This document shows, one piece after another, positions 60,110 to 64,000 of a stretch of DNA of 64,000 nucleotides. Made by a program: the position numbers and the translations under genes. The DNA comes from Flavobacterium agricola (GTDB taxonomy: Bacteria > Bacteroidota > Bacteroidia > Flavobacteriales > Flavobacteriaceae), in assembly GCF_025919725.1 (NCBI RefSeq), contig NZ_CP081495.1, forward strand, positions 1,612,001 to 1,676,000. The letters are read 5' to 3'. A model generated the notes under the pieces. The model was not told where the DNA came from. It did no database searches and saw only the letters and a program-made list of their open reading frames with translations. Position 1 is the first letter of the stretch. Every line of letters starts with the position of its first letter.

Positions 60110-61030
60110 TTATTGATATTGCTTTAAAGCATTTTGTAAAACTTCTTTCACTTTGTTTTTTAAACTTGTTGGCTGAATGACCTTAACTTCTGCGCCCAAT
60201 TTTACAATTTCGTGAACCAATTCGCGGTTGATTACCAATTGATATTCCATTAAAACGCCGTCTTTGTATTTTGTATTTACAATTTCTTGTTGTGATTTAT
60301 GTAAAGGTAAAGTTTTAATATATTTTGCTGTAATGGGATTGAACAACAATTGTACTTTTTCTATGTTTTGAGAGGATCCATCGCCCAATCCAAAAACATG
60401 ATCTAAATGGGTTTTAATGTCAAAATCGGTTGGATATTCAAAAGTAGCATCTGTACAAACAATTGGGCCGATAATTCGGTCTAAACCGAAACTTTTTCTT
60501 GTTTTTTCTGCATCAGCAACTTCTTCTGCAACCATGTACCAACGTGAATTATGCTCGCGAATGGCTAACGGACGTACTGTACGAGTGCTAGAAACCTCTT
60601 CATTAAACTTTTGGTAGTTGAATGTTATAATTTTAGAATCGCGAATAGCAGTTAAAATATCGGCTATGTAATGAAAACCTTCAAACTTACGTTGCTCAAA
60701 AACTAAAATATCTTTGTATTGGTTGTGATTGCTTGCTAATTGAAAAAGTTGCAAGGATTCTAACAACTTATGTTTTTTCTGATCTTCATCATCATGAAAG
60801 CCTTTTTCTATTTCGTAATATTTGCCCGAACGATTAAAAGAAATTTCGAACCCGAAAATTTCTTTTATATCTGACAAATCACGAGATAAAGTTCTGCTTG
60901 AATAGCTTGAACTATAATCTTTAAAATTTTCAGCAATCTGATCTACCAATTCTTGCACGTTTAGCTTACGGCGATTGAGCAAATCGATTATAAAAAAATA
61001 ACGTTGAAAAAAACGGATTTTATTAGACAT
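60110..61030 (-). CDS. WYL-domain transcriptional regulator
   Basis: A 306-residue predicted DNA-binding regulator. The N-terminal winged helix (FFQRYFFIIDLLNRRKLNVQ with SSRTLSRDLSDIKEIFGF) binds DNA. The WYL domain at about 135-210 has ITFNYQKF, RTVRPLAIREHNSRWYMVAE and the RKSFGLDRI motif. A WCX-like C-terminal part ends LKNKVKEVLQNALKQY. WYL regulators often sense nucleic acid or nucleotide ligands and control defence or DNA-damage genes. Here the nearest divergent genes encode three secreted proteins. A direct link is only suggested by position. Confidence 0.88.
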   Translation of the reverse strand: MSNKIRFFQRYFFIIDLLNRRKLNVQELVDQIAENFKDYSSSYSSRTLSRDLSDIKEIFGFEISFNRSGKYYEIEKGFHDDEDQKKHKLLESLQLFQLASNHNQYKDILVFEQRKFEGFHYIADILTAIRDSKIITFNYQKFNEEVSSTRTVRPLAIREHNSRWYMVAEEVADAEKTRKSFGLDRIIGPIVCTDATFEYPTDFDIKTHLDHVFGLGDGSSQNIEKVQLLFNPITAKYIKTLPLHKSQQEIVNTKYKDGVLMEYQLVINRELVHEIVKLGAEVKVIQPTSLKNKVKEVLQNALKQYQ

Positions 61031-61202
61031 GAATTTGGGATGATTAATAACGTTTTGTTACATTTTCATTAAAGTTAAAATAAATCTTTGGATTTTCATG
61101 TTAAATATAGCTACAATTTTAGTTATTATAAAAATATTGATGTAACTTTTCATTTTATTTTATGATTGAAGTAAAATAGGTTTTCTTAAGCCCCCAAATA
61201 CT

Positions 61203-61871
61203 ATGAAAAAGAAACTTATACTTACATTTTTGTTCATAAATAGTTGCTATTTATTTGCTCAAGAAGGAATCGGGATTAACAATCCGAATCCTAAGGCTCC
61301 GCTTGACATAAACGGAACCATGCGCTTAGAACATTATTCGCAAGGCGAAGGTAAAATATTGGTTTCTAACGCGGATGGGGATTCACGTTGGACTTCTCCT
61401 TTTAGCTTAAAGTTTTACACTGGCGAACTTCCTCCAAGTAGAACTGGTTTATATTTAGAAGGAATTGCGGCAAAATATACCAGTGCCAAAATTACCTTAA
61501 AGCCAGGCGGTTATTTAATAAAAACCATTCTTCTTTTAAACAACTCCGGAACATTAAATTACAATCAAAGTATTTTTGTTACGGCTTACTTTTCAGACAG
61601 CACAGAAAATCCGGATTATTCTGCCGATTATATTTTAGATTCTGCAAAAGAAATGTCAGGTTCTTTAATTGGACCCAGTGTTTACGGATTAATCGATGGT
61701 AGTGTTTTAATTAGAAATACATCTAATGAAGAAAAAACCTATTATTTATGGGCAAAAAAAGAAGATTTTAAAGACAACTCAACATCTCCAAGTCCAACAA
61801 CTATTAGGTTGAATGATTTAGCTTCTCAGGCTTGGGGAGAAAATGTAATATATGCTATTCCTATTGAATAA
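61203..61871 (+). CDS. Secreted protein of unknown function, paralogue 1 of 3
   Basis: A 222-residue protein with a Sec signal peptide (KKKLILTFLFINSCYLFAQ, cleavage after residue 20). The mature N-terminus EGIGINNPNPKAPLDINGTM is the GIG-x-N-P...LD-G motif seen in many secreted Bacteroidota surface proteins. A beta-rich C-terminal region follows, with LKPGGYLIKTILLLNNSG, SLIGPSVYGLIDGSVLI and a terminal YAIPIE. It is the first of three tandem related genes and is divergent from the WYL regulator. No catalytic motif or C-terminal sorting domain is evident. Function unknown. Confidence 0.8.
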   Translation: MKKKLILTFLFINSCYLFAQEGIGINNPNPKAPLDINGTMRLEHYSQGEGKILVSNADGDSRWTSPFSLKFYTGELPPSRTGLYLEGIAAKYTSAKITLKPGGYLIKTILLLNNSGTLNYNQSIFVTAYFSDSTENPDYSADYILDSAKEMSGSLIGPSVYGLIDGSVLIRNTSNEEKTYYLWAKKEDFKDNSTSPSPTTIRLNDLASQAWGENVIYAIPIE

Positions 61872-61880
61872 CTGCGCATC

Positions 61881-62660
61881 ATGAAAAAACTTCTATTATT
61901 ATATCTGCTTCTATTTGATTTGGGAATTTTAAATGCCCAAGTAGGAATTGGTACAGCAGAACCAACTGCAGGTTTGCATGTTTTAGCACAAGAAAAACAT
62001 CCTTATATTCTTAGTATTAAAGATGGTCAAAATGCAGAAGACAGTTATGTTTTAATACATGAGAATGATGGTTTTATAAAAAAAGAATCTACCAATATTT
62101 TTAAAAATTTAAAATTTGCAAAATTAAGTGCAAAGCCAGCAATTACTTATCCAATTATCCCAAACACCGAACTTTATAAAACAAAATATGTTGGTGATTG
62201 GCTTGGTTTACCCGATGATGTTACTTTAGCATTACCTTATGGCAAATGGGCAGTATATATAACCAGCTTAATTTCATTAAACAATACCACCGATGTTTTA
62301 AGTTACAGAAGTTCAGCTATAACAACAGAAATTATGCTAATTGATTTAGATAATTATAACAACAATATATTTGATAAACCATCTAAAGATACAGAAGGAA
62401 ATAGCCAGAATAGCTTAAATGGAAATGGTTTTGTAGCTGGAAACATTGTTTTTCCGAGTAGTAAAGATATTGTAAAAGGAATCATTATTATAAACAATAA
62501 CGATAGTAATAGAAGAATACGCAATTACCGTTTTGCAGCGCGCATTTCTGTTGATACCAAGCACTCAAATACATTTAATAGTTTAAAAAACAATTCACTA
62601 AATGCTATTTTGCATAAAGATTTTAGACAAAATCAAGTTTATGCAATTCCGCTTAATTAA
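61881..62660 (+). CDS. Secreted protein of unknown function, paralogue 2 of 3
   Basis: A 259-residue protein with a signal peptide (KKLLLLYLLLFDLGILNAQ) and the mature motif VGIGTAEPTAGLHVLAQEK. The domain plan repeats that of its neighbours: LPYGKWAVYITSLISLNN matches their PG-x-W segment, and FPSSKDIVKGIIIINNND matches the SLIGP segment. The end is QVYAIPLN. It begins nine bases after paralogue 1, so the genes are co-transcribed. Sequence identity between paralogues looks low outside these anchors. Confidence 0.8.
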   Translation: MKKLLLLYLLLFDLGILNAQVGIGTAEPTAGLHVLAQEKHPYILSIKDGQNAEDSYVLIHENDGFIKKESTNIFKNLKFAKLSAKPAITYPIIPNTELYKTKYVGDWLGLPDDVTLALPYGKWAVYITSLISLNNTTDVLSYRSSAITTEIMLIDLDNYNNNIFDKPSKDTEGNSQNSLNGNGFVAGNIVFPSSKDIVKGIIIINNNDSNRRIRNYRFAARISVDTKHSNTFNSLKNNSLNAILHKDFRQNQVYAIPLN

Positions 62661-62663
62661 ATC

Positions 62664-63413
62664 ATGATGAAACTATTTTTAAACATCATATTATGTAGTT
62701 TATTCTATTTTAGCTCACAAGCTCAAATAGGTATAAATTTTGTGCCTAATCCAAACGAAGTTAACAACAGCCCTTTAATAATAAAAACTGATCAGCCAAA
62801 TGCTTTACGCTTTGTACCTGAAGGAACTGAACCTTTACCTGGTCAGGTTTTAATATCTGATGATGAAGGAAACGTAAGATATGGTGATTTAACAGCAACA
62901 GAAATTGATTTTGTGAATGGCGTTTTTAATGGAGGTGTTAATGCCGAAGATTTATACAGAAACAATAAGGTATTTGATTCTAATGCTTATATAGATTTAC
63001 CACCGGGAAGATGGGCTGTAAATTTTAGCATCAAATTTCAAGTAGTTAAGTATTCAACCGTTAATGAAACAACTGAAAATTTAGAACGTGATGAAGCCAT
63101 TTGGGCGAGAATTATTTTATCAAACACTTCTGGGAACACAACAAATTACAATACTGATAGTACAAAAGATATCGCTATTCCTAATCTTTATTTAGCTTCT
63201 GGTAGTTTAGTAGGCCCAACGCAATACACGAATGTTAAAGGGGAAATTTATATTCTAAATAGCTTAACCACAACTAAAAGATACTATTTAAAAGTATTTT
63301 TAGAGAAATATAATTTAGATGATCGTAGAAGAATAAACTACAAACTAATAGATTTTGCAGCAGGTCCAATATTAAACGGAGTGGATCGTTTTTTTGCTAT
63401 TCCTGCAAACTAA
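62664..63413 (+). CDS. Secreted protein of unknown function, paralogue 3 of 3
   Basis: A 249-residue protein with a signal peptide (MKLFLNIILCSLFYFSSQAQ) and mature start IGINFVPNPNEVNNSPLIIK. QVLISDDEGNVRYGDL corresponds to KILVSNADGDSRW of paralogue 1, PPGRWAVNFSIKFQVV to the middle PG-x-W segment, and SLVGPTQYTNVKGEIYI to the SLIGP segment. The end is FFAIPAN. It starts three bases after paralogue 2 and is followed by a bidirectional terminator. Likely surface or matrix protein, with no assignable activity. Confidence 0.8.
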   Translation: MMKLFLNIILCSLFYFSSQAQIGINFVPNPNEVNNSPLIIKTDQPNALRFVPEGTEPLPGQVLISDDEGNVRYGDLTATEIDFVNGVFNGGVNAEDLYRNNKVFDSNAYIDLPPGRWAVNFSIKFQVVKYSTVNETTENLERDEAIWARIILSNTSGNTTNYNTDSTKDIAIPNLYLASGSLVGPTQYTNVKGEIYILNSLTTTKRYYLKVFLEKYNLDDRRRINYKLIDFAAGPILNGVDRFFAIPAN

Positions 63414-63420
63414 TACAAAT

Positions 63421-63453
63421 AAAAAAAGCCGAAACAATGTTTCGGCTTTTTTT
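63421..63453. terminator. Bidirectional intrinsic terminator
   Basis: AGCCGAAAC and GTTTCGGCT with a three-base loop are flanked by an A7 and a T7 run. It ends the secreted-paralogue operon rightward and the CBS-type gene leftward, overlapping the latter's stop. Confidence 0.9.
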
Positions 63454-64000
63454 ATTTAATTGCGTTAATTATATCGTATTTAGTAATAATATGGTGTTTA
63501 CCATTTTCTAATTCTAATAAAACTGCATGATTATCTTTCGTAATTAATTTAGAAACCTCATCAACCGGAGTATTTGCTTTTACTACCGGATAAGGTTGCC
63601 CCATAATTTCACGAATAGGTTTTTCTGCAATGTTTTTATCGCTTACATAAGCTGCAAATAAATCCGACTCATCAATAGAACCAACAAATCCGTTTACGTC
63701 TAAAACCGGAATTTGAGAAATTTTAAATTTACGCATTCTATCAATTGCATGCGAAACCAATTCTTCAGTACGCGCAACAACCAAAGGTTTATCAATGTGA
63801 GATTGAATTAAATCTGATGCTTTAATAATTTCATCATCTAAATACCCACGCTCACGCATCCAATCATCGTTAAAAATTTTACCTACATAACGAGAACCTG
63901 AATCATGGAACATTACCACAACCACATCTTCTGGCTTTAACTCGTCTTTTAATTGTAATAAACCTTTAATAGCAGAACCAGATGACATACCCACAAATAA
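63452..64000 (-). CDS. Cystathionine beta-synthase-like protein, C-terminal part (truncated by window edge)
   Basis: The visible 182 codons run off the right edge, so the start and the PLP domain are missing. The beginning LFVGMSSGSAIKGLLQL is the end of a PLP-dependent cysteine synthase/CBS fold, with VVVVMFHDSGSRYVGKIFND completing it. Two CBS motifs follow (MRKFKISQIPVLDVNGFVG and the segment around YPVVKANTPVDEVSKLITKD), which would sense an adenosyl ligand. The enzyme would join serine and homocysteine or make cysteine. The 3' end meets the terminator shared with the paralogue operon. Confidence 0.85.
   Translation of the reverse strand, partial: LFVGMSSGSAIKGLLQLKDELKPEDVVVVMFHDSGSRYVGKIFNDDWMRERGYLDDEIIKASDLIQSHIDKPLVVARTEELVSHAIDRMRKFKISQIPVLDVNGFVGSIDESDLFAAYVSDKNIAEKPIREIMGQPYPVVKANTPVDEVSKLITKDNHAVLLELENGKHHIITKYDIINAIK

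Noticed and set aside
60110..63413. WYL regulator as a marker of an anti-phage defence island
   Set aside because: No nuclease, helicase, methyltransferase or other recognised defence gene is nearby, and the linked genes encode secreted proteins.

Overview
The window is AT-rich DNA from a member of the Bacteroidota, most likely family Flavobacteriaceae. Three things point there: the gene order tRNA-Thr, tRNA-Tyr, tRNA-Thr, tuf, tRNA-Trp, secE, nusG, rplKAJL, rpoBC; promoters of the TTTG-N19-TANNTTTG type; and almost no Shine-Dalgarno sequences, with rpsU as a clear exception. No species can be named from sequence alone.

Layout. (1) 158-9736, leftward: a nonulosonic (sialic or legionaminic-like) acid operon. 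It starts with neuB-, neuC- and neuA-like genes, followed by a 2-hydroxyacid dehydrogenase, a CatB-type acetyltransferase, an uncharacterised glycosyltransferase-like protein and three glycosyltransferases. (2) 9872-12263, rightward: fhs (formate-tetrahydrofolate ligase) and a decayed, internally deleted IS256-family element. (3) 12378-33101, leftward: a large capsule or O-antigen locus. Its first genes (right end) are a Wza-like outer-membrane lipoprotein and a Wzc-like tyrosine kinase with a Tyr-Gly repeat tail. Then come nucleotide-sugar genes (4-epimerase, two UDP-sugar dehydrogenases), a PglC/PglE/PglF-like trio, an ABC flippase candidate, a VioA/VioB-like pair with a WecF-like transferase, wecB and further glycosyltransferases. 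One of these transferases carries an apparent frameshift in an A7 tract. A CpsB/YwqE-type tyrosine phosphatase gene lies inside the locus on the opposite strand. (4) 33191-39753: recR, a sodium:solute symporter, a CoA-binding protein, a MarC protein, two guanidine-modifying hydrolases (CtlX-like and DDAH-like) and citrate synthase. (5) 40037-54842, leftward: the core transcription/translation block with four tRNAs, hpf, xerC and rpsU. (6) 54961-61030, leftward: glutamate decarboxylase, acyl-CoA dehydrogenase, a helix-hairpin-helix protein, a PspC protein, a DUF2851 protein and a WYL regulator. (7) 61203-63413, rightward: three tandem secreted paralogues of unknown function. (8) 63452-64000: the 3' part of a cystathionine beta-synthase-like gene that runs off the window.

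How it fits together. The two polysaccharide operons appear to supply acidic and amino sugars (UDP-GlcNAc/GalNAc uronic acids, UDP-glucuronate, UDP-ManNAc, a CMP-activated nonulosonate, 4-amino-4,6-dideoxy sugars). These would be assembled on undecaprenyl phosphate by the PglC-like initiator and about eight glycosyltransferases, probably flipped by the ABC protein, and exported under Wzc/CpsB phosphorylation control. No clear Wzx or Wzy is visible in the window. I found no convincing new defence or mobile system. The most distinctive items are the homopolymer frameshift, the hexanucleotide repeat encoding a tyrosine tail, the regulatory architecture at rpsU, tRNA-tuf and rplL-rpoB, and the three secreted paralogues.
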